Shown here: positions 33,882 to 42,878 of the stretch, piece by piece
Layout: each line of letters starts with the position of its first letter
How positions within the stretch are numbered: position 1 is the first letter of the stretch
NCBI RefSeq assembly: GCF_030268085.1
Contig: NZ_BSDE01000001.1
Location: 1,116,001 to 1,180,000 of the forward strand
Reading direction: 5' to 3'
DNA length: 64,000 nt
DNA from: Geothrix limicola
GTDB lineage: Bacteria > Acidobacteriota > Holophagae > Holophagales > Holophagaceae
Program-made: the position numbers and the translations under genes
Notes under the pieces: model-generated
The model's database searches: none
What the model saw: the letters and a program-made list of their open reading frames with translations, nothing else
Told to the model about the DNA's origin: nothing

Positions 33882-35084
33882 CTAGATCGACCTGGCCTCC
33901 AAACGCTGGGCCCACCACTGCACCACGGCCCGAGCCAACTGATCCTTCGCCAAGGGCCCGAGGGGCGCCTGAGGTCCTTCGGCCGTGACCGGGGTCAGCG
34001 TATTGGCCTGGGCCCCGAAGGCCTTGCCGTCCTGCACATCGTTGACCAGCACCGCGTCCAGCTGCTTCTTCTGCAATTTGGCGCTGGCGTGCTCCAGGTG
34101 CTTCTCGCTTTCGGCGGCGAAGCCGATCACCCACTGACCGGGGCGACGCGCCGAGGAAAGCCGAGCCAGGATGTCCGGCGTCCGCACGAGGTTCAGGGTT
34201 TCGATACCCTCGCCCTTCTTCACCTTTTCGGGCGACGAGGTCTCGGGGCGCTGATCGGCGACGGCCGCCGCGGCCACCAGTCCATCGGCCTCGGCCCAAC
34301 GGGCCTCGCAGGCTTCCAGCATCTGCTGGGCGCTGCGGACGCGGGTCGTGTCCACGCCCCAGGGCGCCGCCAGATCCCCGCCCAGCACCAGGTGGACCCT
34401 GGCTCCCACGTCGCGGAAGGCCCGGGCCAGCTCGATACCCATGGCCCCCGTGCTCCGGTTGGTGAGGGTGCGGACCGGGTCCAGGTCCTCCCGGGTGGGG
34501 CCCGAGGTGATGAGCACCCGCCGCCCGTTGAGGCTGGGCTGTTTCGGCGTGCCGTGAACCTGGATGGCCTCGGCGATGATGTTGATGTCAGCCAGCTTGC
34601 CCGCGCCTTCCTCTCCGCAGGCCAGGATGCCTTGGCCGGGGTCGACCACCGCATGGCCGAAGGACCGGAGCCGGTCAAGGTTGGCCTGCACGGCCGGGTG
34701 CTCCCACATGCCCGTGTTCATGGCCGGTGCCCACAACACGGGCGCCCGGGTAGCCAGCAGCACCGTGCTGAGCAGGTCCGAGGCCAGGCCGTTGGCCGCC
34801 TTGCCGATGATGTTGGCCGTGGCGGGCACCACCGTCACCAGGTCCGCCCAGCGGGCCAGCTCGATGTGCTCGATGCCGGGGTTGGCGCGCCATTCCCCCT
34901 GATCCGGATTGGCGCCATAGCAGGGCTCGCCCGTGAGGCTGGTCAGGGTGAGCGGCGTGATGAACCGCGCCCCGGCCTCCGTCAGGATGCACCGCACCTG
35001 GTGGCCTTGATTCGCCAGCATCCGGGCCAATTCAGCGGATTTGTAGGCGGCGATACCGCCGGTGATGCCGAGGATGATACGCAT
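33882..35084 (-). CDS. coaBC: bifunctional phosphopantothenoylcysteine decarboxylase/phosphopantothenate-cysteine ligase
   Basis: Coenzyme A biosynthesis enzyme of 400 residues. The N-terminal FMN-dependent decarboxylase half (about 1-185) has GITGGIAAYKSAELAR and PAMNTGMWEHPAVQ. The C-terminal ligase half has LITSGPTREDLDPVRTLTN, FAAESEKHLEHA and KKQLDAVLVND. Start ATG 35084 overlaps the DinB-gene stop by one base (TGATG). In many genomes coaBC follows rpoZ; here rpoZ is nearby but divergent. Confidence 0.96.
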   Translation of the reverse strand: MRIILGITGGIAAYKSAELARMLANQGHQVRCILTEAGARFITPLTLTSLTGEPCYGANPDQGEWRANPGIEHIELARWADLVTVVPATANIIGKAANGLASDLLSTVLLATRAPVLWAPAMNTGMWEHPAVQANLDRLRSFGHAVVDPGQGILACGEEGAGKLADINIIAEAIQVHGTPKQPSLNGRRVLITSGPTREDLDPVRTLTNRSTGAMGIELARAFRDVGARVHLVLGGDLAAPWGVDTTRVRSAQQMLEACEARWAEADGLVAAAAVADQRPETSSPEKVKKGEGIETLNLVRTPDILARLSSARRPGQWVIGFAAESEKHLEHASAKLQKKQLDAVLVNDVQDGKAFGAQANTLTPVTAEGPQAPLGPLAKDQLARAVVQWWAQRLEARSI

Positions 35085-35557
35085 CAGATGGCTCCCGGCA
35101 GTCCGTGCAGTTTGCGGATGATTCCGATCTGGCCCAGGTGGTAGCACTCATGCATGTAGAGGAAGGCCAGCACCTGCTCCAGGGGCTGCTCTGCCCCCAG
35201 GGCCGGGTTCATCGTGGGGCGATCCCATTCCTCGAACTGGAGGAAGGTCTCCTTGAGGGCCTGGTCCGAGACCCGGAAGCATTCCCGGAGGGCTTCCCAG
35301 TCCAGGTGGGCGGATTCTCCCGCCCCTCCACGCGCATAGTGCTGCTCCCACACGGGATGGTCTTCAAGCACGCCGCCACCCATCATGCGTCTGAGGCGAT
35401 ACCGGACCGTCACCAGATGACCCAGGATCCAGGCCGCCGAGGACACCCCGTCGGCCGCTCGCTGAGTGGCCATGTCCGGCGTCAGCCCCGCGCTGTTAAG
35501 GTCCAGCATCCGCACATTGTTGCCGAAGGCGGTGCGCCAGAGCTTGCCCCGTTCCAT
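35084..35557 (-). CDS. DinB-family protein
   Basis: A 157-residue four-helix-bundle protein of the DinB/YfiT type. Three likely metal-binding His are in ILGHLVTVRYRL and YMHECYHLGQIG. The family includes metal-dependent hydrolases and thiol transferases, often with unknown substrates. Start ATG 35557 has GGAGGGAGC just upstream. It is translated immediately before coaBC and shares a one-base overlap with it. It is divergent from rpoZ. Confidence 0.82.
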   Translation of the reverse strand: MERGKLWRTAFGNNVRMLDLNSAGLTPDMATQRAADGVSSAAWILGHLVTVRYRLRRMMGGGVLEDHPVWEQHYARGGAGESAHLDWEALRECFRVSDQALKETFLQFEEWDRPTMNPALGAEQPLEQVLAFLYMHECYHLGQIGIIRKLHGLPGAI

Positions 35558-35605
35558 GCTCCCTCCACGAGGATCCAATCCTACCCCCAACCCTCGCCGG
35601 GAGCA

Positions 35606-35634
35606 TTGCCGGAAGCGCTTTCAGATGCTATGCT
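35606..35634 (+). promoter_or_regulatory. candidate sigma-70 promoter of rpoZ
   Basis: TTGCCG (35606-35611) and TATGCT (35629-35634) are separated by exactly 17 bases, and the rpoZ start codon lies 20 bases after the -10 box. Each box matches four of six consensus bases. Confidence 0.55.
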
Positions 35635-35653
35635 TCCAGGTTCGGAGTGCCCC

Positions 35654-35938
35654 ATGACCCAGCGCACCATTGTTCGAGTCCCGGAAGAAATCGCCAACAA
35701 GTACCGCTTCGTCGTCGTCGCCGGCAAGCGCTGCGAGCAGCTTCAGCGCGGCGCCTTCCCCAAGGTCGAGGTGGTCGTGCCCGTGAACAAGCACGGTCAG
35801 GCCCAGGACGCCCCCAAGCTCGCCTCCTTCTGGGGCCAGGTGGCGGTGGCCGAGGTCGAGGAAAACCGCATCGCCTTCGAAGAAGCCGAAATCCTCACCA
35901 TCGAAGACACCACGGTGGTTCCCATCTCCGGCGAGTAA
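35654..35938 (+). CDS. rpoZ: RNA polymerase omega subunit
   Basis: A 94-residue omega subunit, which helps fold and hold the beta' subunit of RNA polymerase. The segment ANKYRFVVVAGKRCEQLQRG (14-33) is the RpoZ core motif; the remainder is an acidic, diverged C-terminus. GGAG lies seven bases before the ATG. It has its own promoter-like sequence and a strong terminator, so it is monocistronic. Confidence 0.8.
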   Translation: MTQRTIVRVPEEIANKYRFVVVAGKRCEQLQRGAFPKVEVVVPVNKHGQAQDAPKLASFWGQVAVAEVEENRIAFEEAEILTIEDTTVVPISGE

Positions 35939-35955
35939 TCTCCGCTGTCTTCCCG

Positions 35956-35982
35956 AAAAGCCCCCGCATCCGGGGGCTTTTT
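35956..35982 (+). terminator. rho-independent terminator of rpoZ
   Basis: AAAAGCCCCCG (35956-35966) and CGGGGGCTTTT (35971-35981) form a perfect 11-bp stem with a 4-base loop, ending in a run of five T. It begins 18 bases after the rpoZ stop. Confidence 0.95.
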
Positions 35983-36049
35983 GCTGTGCCGACGAAATTT
36001 CCACGCTCAATGAAATAGGGTCTTGCGCGAAGGCGGATCGGATCACATT

Positions 36050-36067
36050 ATTCAACACTTGTTGAAT
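36050..36067 (+). promoter_or_regulatory. palindromic operator upstream of the TetR gene
   Basis: ATTCAACA-CT-TGTTGAAT, an 18-bp palindrome with perfect 8-bp arms, ten bases before the TetR start codon. TetR-family repressors commonly bind such sites next to their own gene, so autoregulation of the whole export operon is likely. Confidence 0.7.
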
Positions 36068-36076
36068 TGGATCTCC

Positions 36077-36757
36077 ATGACCACCCCACCCATCAAATCC
36101 CGCGGTCCCAAACCCACCAAGGTCGACCCCGATCAGATCCTGGACGCGGCCCAGGCCGTGTTCGCCGAGGAGGGTCTGCGCGCCGCCAGTCTCCGGGCCA
36201 TCGCCCGCCAGGCGGGCTGCGATCCGGCCCTGATCTACTACCACTTCGACAGCAAGGAGACCCTCTTCAAGGCCCTGCTGGACCGCCGCTTCCCCGCCGT
36301 CCTCCACGATGTGGAGCGCCTGGCGGATCCGGCAGACGTCCGTCCCACGGCCCTGCGCCTGTGGGAGGTCCTGCTCATCTACCACCGTCACCTGAAGGAC
36401 GATCCGGGCATCCGCGCCATGATCCGCGGCGAGATCGTACGAGGCGCCGAAGGGCTCACCCACCTCATCGAAAAACGGGTCCGGCCCATCGTCGTCCACG
36501 TGAGCCGGATCATCGAACAGGGCATGGCCCGCGGGGACCTGCGTCCGGACCTCCCCCCCCTGCTGACCACCTTCTTCCTCGTGAAGATGCAGCTGGAAAT
36601 CCTCGATGTGCTACCTGCCGTCCTGCCGCACTTCACGAACCTGCCACCCCAGGAGGTCCTGCTCACCGGCATGCGCAGCTGGTTCGACCTCTATTGGCGC
36701 GGCGTGGCCCTGCACCCCGCCTCCCCGCTGCCGCCCCTGCCCGATCCCACCGCCTGA
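36077..36757 (+). CDS. TetR-family repressor (CecR/YbiH-like)
   Basis: A 226-residue repressor. The N-terminal helix-turn-helix (about 18-64) reads QILDAAQAVFAEEGLRAASL, then AIARQAGCDPALIYYHFDSK. The C-terminal ligand domain has a CecR-like length and style. Start ATG 36077 directly follows the 18-bp palindrome. Its gene order (TetR, HlyD-type protein, ATPase, ATPase, two permeases) parallels E. coli ybiH-ybhGFSR, where the repressor controls an exporter of toxic compounds. The stop overlaps the next possible ATG by one base. Confidence 0.85.
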   Translation: MTTPPIKSRGPKPTKVDPDQILDAAQAVFAEEGLRAASLRAIARQAGCDPALIYYHFDSKETLFKALLDRRFPAVLHDVERLADPADVRPTALRLWEVLLIYHRHLKDDPGIRAMIRGEIVRGAEGLTHLIEKRVRPIVVHVSRIIEQGMARGDLRPDLPPLLTTFFLVKMQLEILDVLPAVLPHFTNLPPQEVLLTGMRSWFDLYWRGVALHPASPLPPLPDPTA

Positions 36758-36768
36758 TGAGGATGCCG

Positions 36769-37788
36769 ATGCGCCCCCACCCCGCTTCCCAGCCTTCTCA
36801 CCGAGTTTCCGCCTGCATCCGGGCCTGGCCCCTTCCCCTCCTGGCTGGCGCCCTGCTGCTGGCCACCGCCTGCCGGACCCAGCCCGGGAACCGGCTCCGG
36901 CTCTCCGGCAACATCGAAGTGATCCAGGTCGAGGTGAGCTTCCGCGTGCCCGGCAAGGTGCTTGAGCGCCCCGTGGACGAAGGCCAGTCGGTCAAGGCCG
37001 GACAGCTACTGGCACGCCTCGACGCCAAGGATCTCGAGCAGCAGGCGGCCATGCGCGCAGCCGACTCGGCCACGGCCAAGGCCGCCCTCGATGCGATGCT
37101 CGCCGGATCGCGGCAGGAGGAGATCGAAGCGTCCAAGGCCGCCCTGGAGCAGGCCAGCGCGGATCTCCGTCGTCTCGAACCCGACGAAGCGCGCCTCCGC
37201 GACCTCTACCAGAAGGGCATTCTCTCGGTGCGCGACTACGAGGCCAGCCGCGCCGCCCTGGAATCCGCCCGCGGCAAGGTGCGGCAGGCGGACCAGCAGT
37301 ACACCCTCGTAAAAAAAGGCCCCAGGAAAGAAGACATCGACCAGGCCCGCGCCCGCTTCGAGCAGGCCCAGCAGGCCCTGGCTCTGGCCCAGACCCAACT
37401 GGGTTTCGCCACCCTGACCGCCCCCAGCGATGGCGTGATCCTCTCCAAGAACATCGAACCCATGGAGTATGTCGCGCCGGGCACCGCCGTCGTGACGTTG
37501 GCGGATCTCGGCCAAGTCTGGCTGCGCGCCTTCATCGAAGAACCGGATCTGGGCCGCGTGAAGCTGGGGCAGAAGGCCTTCATCAGCACCGATACCTTCC
37601 CGGGCAAGCGCTACGAAGGGCGCGTGGCCTTCGTGGCCTCCGAAGCGGAGTTCACCCCCAAGACCGTGCAGACCCGCAAGGAGCGCACGAAGCTCGTCTA
37701 CCGCATCCGGATCGACATCCCCAATCCTTCCCAGGAACTCAAGCCCGGCATGCCGGCGGTTGCGGAAATCGCCCTGGACGGCCGCTGA
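36769..37788 (+). CDS. HlyD-type periplasmic adaptor lipoprotein (YbhG-like)
   Basis: Membrane-fusion protein of 339 residues that links the inner-membrane ABC exporter to the periplasm. A lipobox (LLLATAC, C35) is followed by a barrel segment (SGNIEVIQVEVSFRVPGKV), a long alpha-helical hairpin (about 85-200) and the C-terminal barrels (FATLTAPSDGVIL, YVAPGTAVVTLADL). I use the third of three in-frame ATGs because GAGG lies six bases before it; ATG 36757 (one-base overlap with TetR) is also possible. The next gene overlaps by one base. Confidence 0.88.
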   Translation: MRPHPASQPSHRVSACIRAWPLPLLAGALLLATACRTQPGNRLRLSGNIEVIQVEVSFRVPGKVLERPVDEGQSVKAGQLLARLDAKDLEQQAAMRAADSATAKAALDAMLAGSRQEEIEASKAALEQASADLRRLEPDEARLRDLYQKGILSVRDYEASRAALESARGKVRQADQQYTLVKKGPRKEDIDQARARFEQAQQALALAQTQLGFATLTAPSDGVILSKNIEPMEYVAPGTAVVTLADLGQVWLRAFIEEPDLGRVKLGQKAFISTDTFPGKRYEGRVAFVASEAEFTPKTVQTRKERTKLVYRIRIDIPNPSQELKPGMPAVAEIALDGR

Positions 37789-38711
37789 TGGAGACCGTCC
37801 GGACCCGGGCGCTCACGCGCCGATTCGGGGATCTCGTCGCCCTCGACCAGCTGAACCTGGCCGTGGAGGAGGGCGAGATCTTCGGACTCGTCGGGCCGGA
37901 CGGCGCGGGCAAGACCACGACCATGCGCCTGCTGACGGGGATCCTCGAACCCAGTTCCGGCGAGGCCTGGGTGGATGGGCTCCACGCCGTTCGCGAGGCC
38001 GAGGCCATCAAGGACCGCATCGGCTACATGTCCCAGCGCTTCGGCCTGTATCCCGATCTCACGGTGATCGAGAACATCGACTTCTACGCCGACCTCTATG
38101 AGGTTCCGAAGGCGGGTCGGAACGAACGCATCGAACGGCTCCTGGCCTTCAGCAACCTCACCCCCTTCAAGCGCCGGCTGGCGGGCAACCTCTCCGGGGG
38201 CATGAAGCAGAAGCTCGGCCTCGCCTGCGCCCTCGTCCACACGCCCCGGGTGCTCTTCCTGGACGAACCTACCAATGGCGTCGATCCCGTGTCCCGCCGC
38301 GACTTCTGGCGCATCCTCTACCAGCTTCAGCAGGAGCGCGTGACCATCTTCGTCTCCACCGCCTACCTGGACGAGGCCGAGCGCTGCAACCGCATCGGCC
38401 TGCTCCACCGGGGGCGGCTCATGGCCTGCGACACGGTGGATGGCGTGAAGGGACTGCTCCAGGGCGCGCTCCTCGAAGTGCGCTGCGATTCACCCCGGCG
38501 GGCGGCCATCCTCCTGCGTGCCACAGATCTGGGCGGCGTGGCCCTCTTCGGGGATCGCATCCACGTCCTCGTCCCGGATATCGACCAGGGCCGGCTTTCC
38601 ATCGAGGCGGTGCTGCGGGCCGAGGGCATCCCCTGTCACGGTCTGCAGGTGATCGAACCCAGCCTGGAAGATGTCTTCACCTCGGCCATTCCCGCGGTGA
38701 CACATGTCTGA
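37788..38711 (+). CDS. ABC transporter ATPase (N-half of YbhF-like)
   Basis: ATP-binding subunit of 307 residues with Walker A GPDGAGKTT (36-44), signature LSGGMKQKL, Walker B VLFLDEPTNGVDP and the switch His region. The GPDG form of Walker A is the one found in the N-terminal half of YbhF, whereas the next gene has GPNG as in the C-terminal half. The ATG overlaps the adaptor stop by one base. It overlaps the second ATPase gene by eight bases. The pair presumably forms a heterodimer. Confidence 0.9.
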   Translation: METVRTRALTRRFGDLVALDQLNLAVEEGEIFGLVGPDGAGKTTTMRLLTGILEPSSGEAWVDGLHAVREAEAIKDRIGYMSQRFGLYPDLTVIENIDFYADLYEVPKAGRNERIERLLAFSNLTPFKRRLAGNLSGGMKQKLGLACALVHTPRVLFLDEPTNGVDPVSRRDFWRILYQLQQERVTIFVSTAYLDEAERCNRIGLLHRGRLMACDTVDGVKGLLQGALLEVRCDSPRRAAILLRATDLGGVALFGDRIHVLVPDIDQGRLSIEAVLRAEGIPCHGLQVIEPSLEDVFTSAIPAVTHV

Positions 38712-39666
38712 TTTCGCCGTCACCCTGCGGGATCTGGAGCGGCGCTTCGGGGCCTTCGTGGCCGTCAACCGCATCAACCTGGATGTGCGCCGCGGTGAGA
38801 TCTTCGGATTCCTGGGCCCCAACGGCGCCGGCAAATCCACGACCATCCGGATGCTGTGCGGGCTCCTCGAACCCTCGGGCGGCCATGGCACGGTGGCGGG
38901 GCACGACATCCGCACCCAGCGCGAAGCGATCAAGCGCTGCATCGGCTACATGAGCCAGAAGTTCAGCCTCTACGACGACCTCACGGTGGAAGAGAACATC
39001 GACTTCTACAGTGGCATCTACCGGATTCCCAAAGCCAAGAAGGCCGCGCGCAAGGCCTGGGTGCTGGACATGGCCCACCTGCAGGCGCATCGCCACACCC
39101 GCACGGGTCAACTGCCGGGCGGCTGGAAGCAGCGCCTCTCCCTGGGCTGCGCCCTGCTCCACGAACCCCAGGTGCTCTTCCTCGACGAGCCCACCTCGGG
39201 CGTGGATCCCCTGAGCCGCCGCGCCTTCTGGGATCTCATCTACGAAATGGCCGGTCAGGGCGTCACGGTCTTCGTCACCACCCACTACATGGAGGAGGCC
39301 GAGTACTGTGATCGCCTCGCGCTCATCTACCGGGGCGAACTGGTGGCCCTGGGCACCCCGGGCGAGATGAAGGAACGCCTCATGACGGACCAGGTGCTCT
39401 GCGTCACCTGCGACCGCTCCCACGAAGCCATGGGCCTGGCCGCGGCCGTGGAGGGGGTTCGGGACGCAGCCCTGTTCGGTCGCGACATCCACCTGATGAC
39501 CGAGGACGCCGTAGCCCTCGCGCCCCGCCTGCGCCGGACGCTCACGGAAGCCGGATTCGAGGTGGGCACCGTCGAGCGCATCACCCCCTCCCTTGAGGAC
39601 GTGTTCGTCTCGCTCATCGAGGCCCGGGACCGCGCCGACGGCGCGCAAAAGGAGTTCTCCGCATGA
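38704..39666 (+). CDS. ABC transporter ATPase (C-half of YbhF-like)
   Basis: Second ATP-binding subunit, 320 residues, with Walker A GPNGAGKST (38-46), Walker B VLFLDEPTSGVDP and signature LPGGWKQRL, where the usual SGG is PGG. It overlaps the first ATPase by eight bases and the first permease gene by four (ATGA). The altered signature may make one of the two ATP sites less active, as in other asymmetric exporters. Confidence 0.9.
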   Translation: MSDFAVTLRDLERRFGAFVAVNRINLDVRRGEIFGFLGPNGAGKSTTIRMLCGLLEPSGGHGTVAGHDIRTQREAIKRCIGYMSQKFSLYDDLTVEENIDFYSGIYRIPKAKKAARKAWVLDMAHLQAHRHTRTGQLPGGWKQRLSLGCALLHEPQVLFLDEPTSGVDPLSRRAFWDLIYEMAGQGVTVFVTTHYMEEAEYCDRLALIYRGELVALGTPGEMKERLMTDQVLCVTCDRSHEAMGLAAAVEGVRDAALFGRDIHLMTEDAVALAPRLRRTLTEAGFEVGTVERITPSLEDVFVSLIEARDRADGAQKEFSA

Positions 39667-40814
39667 GAACGCCCTGGGCCCTCAATCCCCGCCGTCTCGC
39701 CGCCGTGGCGCGCAAGGAGTTCATCCACGTCCTGCGGGATCCCCGGGCCCTCGGCATCGCCATCGTGCTGCCCATCATCCTGTTGATGATCTTCGGCTAC
39801 GCCCTGACCCTCGATCTGGACCGGGTGCCCCTGGCCGTGTGGGATCAGAGCCGCACCCCGCAGAGCCGCGAACTGGTGAGCCGCTTCGAAGGGTCGCGGT
39901 ACTTCAACGTCATGGCGATGTCGGGCAACTACGAGGAGGTTTCGGCCTCCATCAACGCGCGGCAGACCCTGATGGCATTGGTGATCCCCGTCGATTTCGG
40001 AAGGCGCGTGGGCTCCGGGCGGACCGCCCAGGTGCAGGTGGTGGCCGATGGCAGCGATGCCAACACCACGACCCTGGCGCTCTCCTATGCCGAATCCATC
40101 GTGCGGACCCACTCCATGGAGATCCTCGGGGAGAAGGCCCGGCGTCTCACGGGCCATCCCCTCACCCTACCCCTGGAACTGAGGCTGCGGGCCTGGTTCA
40201 ACACGGACCTGGAATCCCGGATCTTCATCGTGCCCGGCCTCATCGCCGTGATCATGATGCTCATCACGGCGCTGCTGACCTCGCTCACCGTGGCCCGCGA
40301 ATGGGAGACGGGCACCATGGAGCAGCTCATCTCCACGCCCCTCCGCAGCAGCGAGCTGATCCTGGGCAAGCTCGCGCCCTACTTCGTCATCGGCATGGTG
40401 GACATGCTGCTGTCCGTACTGGCCGGGCGCTTCCTGTTCGACGTGCCCATCCGGGGCAGCCTCCTGCTCCTGTTCACCGTCTCGGCCATCTACCTCGTGG
40501 GCGCCCTGTCTCTGGGCATCTTCATCAGCGCCAAGGCCAAGACGCAGCTCCTGGCCAGCCAGGCCGCCTTCGTCGCCACGTTCCTGCCGGCCTTCCTGCT
40601 TTCAGGCTTCATGTTCGACATCGGGAACATGCCCAGGGTGCTGCAGGTCGTGACCTACCTCATCCCGGCACGCTACTTCGTGACCTTCCTGCGGGGCCTC
40701 TACCTCAAGGGGACCGGCCTCACCCAGCTCTGGCCCGAATGCCTGCTGTTGGTGGCCTTCGGCGCCCTCATGCTGCTGCTCGCCATCCAGAGCTTCAAGA
40801 AACGACTGGCCTGA
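39663..40814 (+). CDS. ABC-2 type permease (YbhS-like)
   Basis: Inner-membrane permease of 383 residues: one N-terminal helix (about 27-47), a large periplasmic domain (about 50-180) and five C-terminal helices. Conserved features are RKEFIHVLRDPRALGIAI near the start, EWETGTMEQLISTPL and FLPAFLLSGFMFDIGNMP. ATGA overlap with the ATPase gene. It pairs with the next permease to form the export channel. Confidence 0.9.
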   Translation: MRTPWALNPRRLAAVARKEFIHVLRDPRALGIAIVLPIILLMIFGYALTLDLDRVPLAVWDQSRTPQSRELVSRFEGSRYFNVMAMSGNYEEVSASINARQTLMALVIPVDFGRRVGSGRTAQVQVVADGSDANTTTLALSYAESIVRTHSMEILGEKARRLTGHPLTLPLELRLRAWFNTDLESRIFIVPGLIAVIMMLITALLTSLTVAREWETGTMEQLISTPLRSSELILGKLAPYFVIGMVDMLLSVLAGRFLFDVPIRGSLLLLFTVSAIYLVGALSLGIFISAKAKTQLLASQAAFVATFLPAFLLSGFMFDIGNMPRVLQVVTYLIPARYFVTFLRGLYLKGTGLTQLWPECLLLVAFGALMLLLAIQSFKKRLA

Positions 40815-40823
40815 GAGGTACCC

Positions 40824-41954
40824 ATGCTTGAACGCCTCTACCGGATGCTCGTCAAGGAATTCATCCAGGTGCTCCGGAACCCGAGGATGCGGGCCGTCCT
40901 CTTCGGCATGCCCCTGGTGCAGGTGCTCGTCATCGGCTACGCGGTGAGCACGGATGTGCGTCATGTGGCCCTGGCCGTCTACGATCTGGATCGCACCCCC
41001 GCCACCCGCGACCTGCTGGCCCGATTCGAAGGCTCGGGTTGCTTCGACATCGTGAAGCGCATCGGTTCCGAAGCGGAGATCCAGGACGTGCTGGATTCGG
41101 GAGAGGCCAAGGCGGTGCTGCGGCTCAACCGGGGCTTCGCGGAAGACCTGTCCGGCGGCCGCGGCGCCCGCGCCCAGCTCCTGCTGGACGGTTCGGATTC
41201 GAACACGGCCAGCGTGGTCATGAGCTACGCCTCCCGACTCTCCGCCGACTACAACCGCGCCATCATGGAACAGCGCTTCTCGCGCACGGCGGGCCTGCGC
41301 CTGGAAGCCGAACCCATCGCCCTCGTTTCGCGGGCCTGGTTCAACACCAACCTGGATAGCCGGAATTTCTTCGTGCCAGGCGTGCTGGCCATGCTGGTGG
41401 CCATCCTCACGGTGATCCTCTCCAGCATGTCCATCGTCCGCGAACGCGAGATCGGCACCATGGAACAGATCATGGTCACGCCCATCGGGCGGCTGGAATT
41501 CATCCTGGGCAAGACCACTCCCTTCGCCGTCATCGGCCTCGTGGACGTGGCCCTCATCGCCCTGCTCGCGGTGTTCTGGTTCCAGATCCCTTTGGCCGGC
41601 AATCCCCTGTTCCTGTTCCTGGGCACGGGGCTGTACCTCATGAGCACCCTGGGCGCGGGGCTCTTCATCTCCACCGTGAGCTCCACCCAACAGCAGGCCA
41701 TGATGACGGCCTTCTTCTTCCTGCTGCCGGTCTTCATGCTGTCGGGCTTCGTCTACCCCATCGCCAACATGCCCGAGGCGGTGCAGTGGCTCACCCTCCT
41801 GAACCCCCTGCGCCACTACCTCGTGATCATTCGTGGCGTCTTCCTGAAGGGCCTGGGCCCCTCCGTGCTCTGGCCCCAGATGCTGGCCCTGGCCGGGCTA
41901 GGAAGCGGCATGCTGATCCTCGCCGCCGGACGCTTCCGCAAGACCATGGTCTGA
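40824..41954 (+). CDS. ABC-2 type permease (YbhR-like)
   Basis: Second permease, 376 residues, related to the preceding one (VKEFIQVLRNPRMRAVLFGM, EREIGTMEQIMVTPI, LPVFMLSGFVYPIANMPE). Same layout: N-terminal helix, periplasmic domain and five C-terminal helices. GAGAGG precedes the ATG, nine bases after the first permease. It ends the operon, and a convergent dioxygenase gene follows. Confidence 0.9.
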   Translation: MLERLYRMLVKEFIQVLRNPRMRAVLFGMPLVQVLVIGYAVSTDVRHVALAVYDLDRTPATRDLLARFEGSGCFDIVKRIGSEAEIQDVLDSGEAKAVLRLNRGFAEDLSGGRGARAQLLLDGSDSNTASVVMSYASRLSADYNRAIMEQRFSRTAGLRLEAEPIALVSRAWFNTNLDSRNFFVPGVLAMLVAILTVILSSMSIVREREIGTMEQIMVTPIGRLEFILGKTTPFAVIGLVDVALIALLAVFWFQIPLAGNPLFLFLGTGLYLMSTLGAGLFISTVSSTQQQAMMTAFFFLLPVFMLSGFVYPIANMPEAVQWLTLLNPLRHYLVIIRGVFLKGLGPSVLWPQMLALAGLGSGMLILAAGRFRKTMV

Positions 41955-41971
41955 GGCCGCCTGAGTCAGGT

Positions 41972-42754
41972 TCAAGGAAAGCGGTAGCTCGTGAGACTGA
42001 GGCTCCCCAGCTGCCACCTCTCGAAGAGCGGGCTCGGCGGGCCGCCGGTGGCGCCCAGGGCCACGAACAGCGGATCCAGATGCTCGGAGGTCGGCACGGA
42101 TTCCGCCGCGCCGGGGGCCTGCCGCCAGTCCGCGAGGGCGGCCTCGTCCCGCTGCGCCAGACGTTCGCGGATCCAGCCCTCGAAAGCGGCCGCCCAGGGC
42201 TGGGGGCCCGAGCCTTCCGCCCAGTCCAGGCGCCGCAGGTTGTGCACGATGCCGCCGCTGCCGAGGATCAGCACACCGCGTTCGCGAAGGGGCGCCAGGG
42301 CCCGGCCCGCCGCCAGCAGCTGCTCCGGCGAACGGGGCACGGGCAACGACAACTGCACCACGGGGATCCGGGCCTCCGGCGCCAGGTAGCGCAGGGGCAC
42401 CCAGGCCCCGTGATCGAGGGGGCGCCGCGGATCCAGCACCGCCTCCCATCCGGCATCCGTCAAAAGGGTGACCACCTCGGCGGCCAGCTCGGGAGATCCC
42501 GGGGCCGGATAGTCCAAGGCGTAGAGGCTTTCGGGAAAACCACCGAAATCGTGCATCACGCCCGGGCGCTCCGCCGAGGAGACCCGGAACGGCCCCGGCG
42601 CCTCCCAGTGCGCCGAGCACACCAGGATGGCGCGAACAGGTGGAAGGCTCCGGCCCAGAGCCGAAATCGCCTCGCCCCAGGCCCCGCCGTCCAGCGCCAG
42701 CATGGGCGATCCGTGCGCGAGGAAAAGGGACGGGAGGGCGGCTCGACCGGTCAT
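41972..42754 (-). CDS. class III extradiol ring-cleavage dioxygenase (YgiD/DODA-like)
   Basis: A 260-residue metalloenzyme of the YgiD type, which opens catechol rings such as DOPA at the 4,5 position. Likely metal and catalytic His are H14 (LAHGSP), H49 (SAHWEAP), H115 (LDHGAWVPL) and the His of GGIVHNLRR. The physiological substrate in bacteria is unclear. It is divergent from pdxJ across a 124-bp, partly AT-rich gap with a TGTCGGC/GCCGACA inverted repeat (42806-42832). Confidence 0.88.
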   Translation of the reverse strand: MTGRAALPSLFLAHGSPMLALDGGAWGEAISALGRSLPPVRAILVCSAHWEAPGPFRVSSAERPGVMHDFGGFPESLYALDYPAPGSPELAAEVVTLLTDAGWEAVLDPRRPLDHGAWVPLRYLAPEARIPVVQLSLPVPRSPEQLLAAGRALAPLRERGVLILGSGGIVHNLRRLDWAEGSGPQPWAAAFEGWIRERLAQRDEAALADWRQAPGAAESVPTSEHLDPLFVALGATGGPPSPLFERWQLGSLSLTSYRFP

Positions 42755-42805
42755 GGCCCCATCATCGGTTCGGCAATTACATGTTTCAACTCTTTTTTCG
42801 ACTTT

Positions 42806-42832
42806 TGTCGGCCCAGAACCTTCCTGCCGACA
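42806..42832. promoter_or_regulatory. inverted repeat between the dioxygenase gene and pdxJ
   Basis: TGTCGGC (42806-42812) and GCCGACA (42826-42832) are perfect 7-bp arms separated by 13 bp, in an AT-rich divergent intergenic region. It could be an operator or a leader hairpin of pdxJ. Confidence 0.35.
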
Positions 42833-42878
42833 TAGATCTTGCTAGGGGTTAAGCTTAGGTCAATTTTTGGAGCCCGCT

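Noticed and set aside
35940-36000. Possible attenuator for the TetR operon
   Set aside because: The hairpin is a classic terminator placed right after rpoZ, and the TetR gene has its own palindrome and start region further on.
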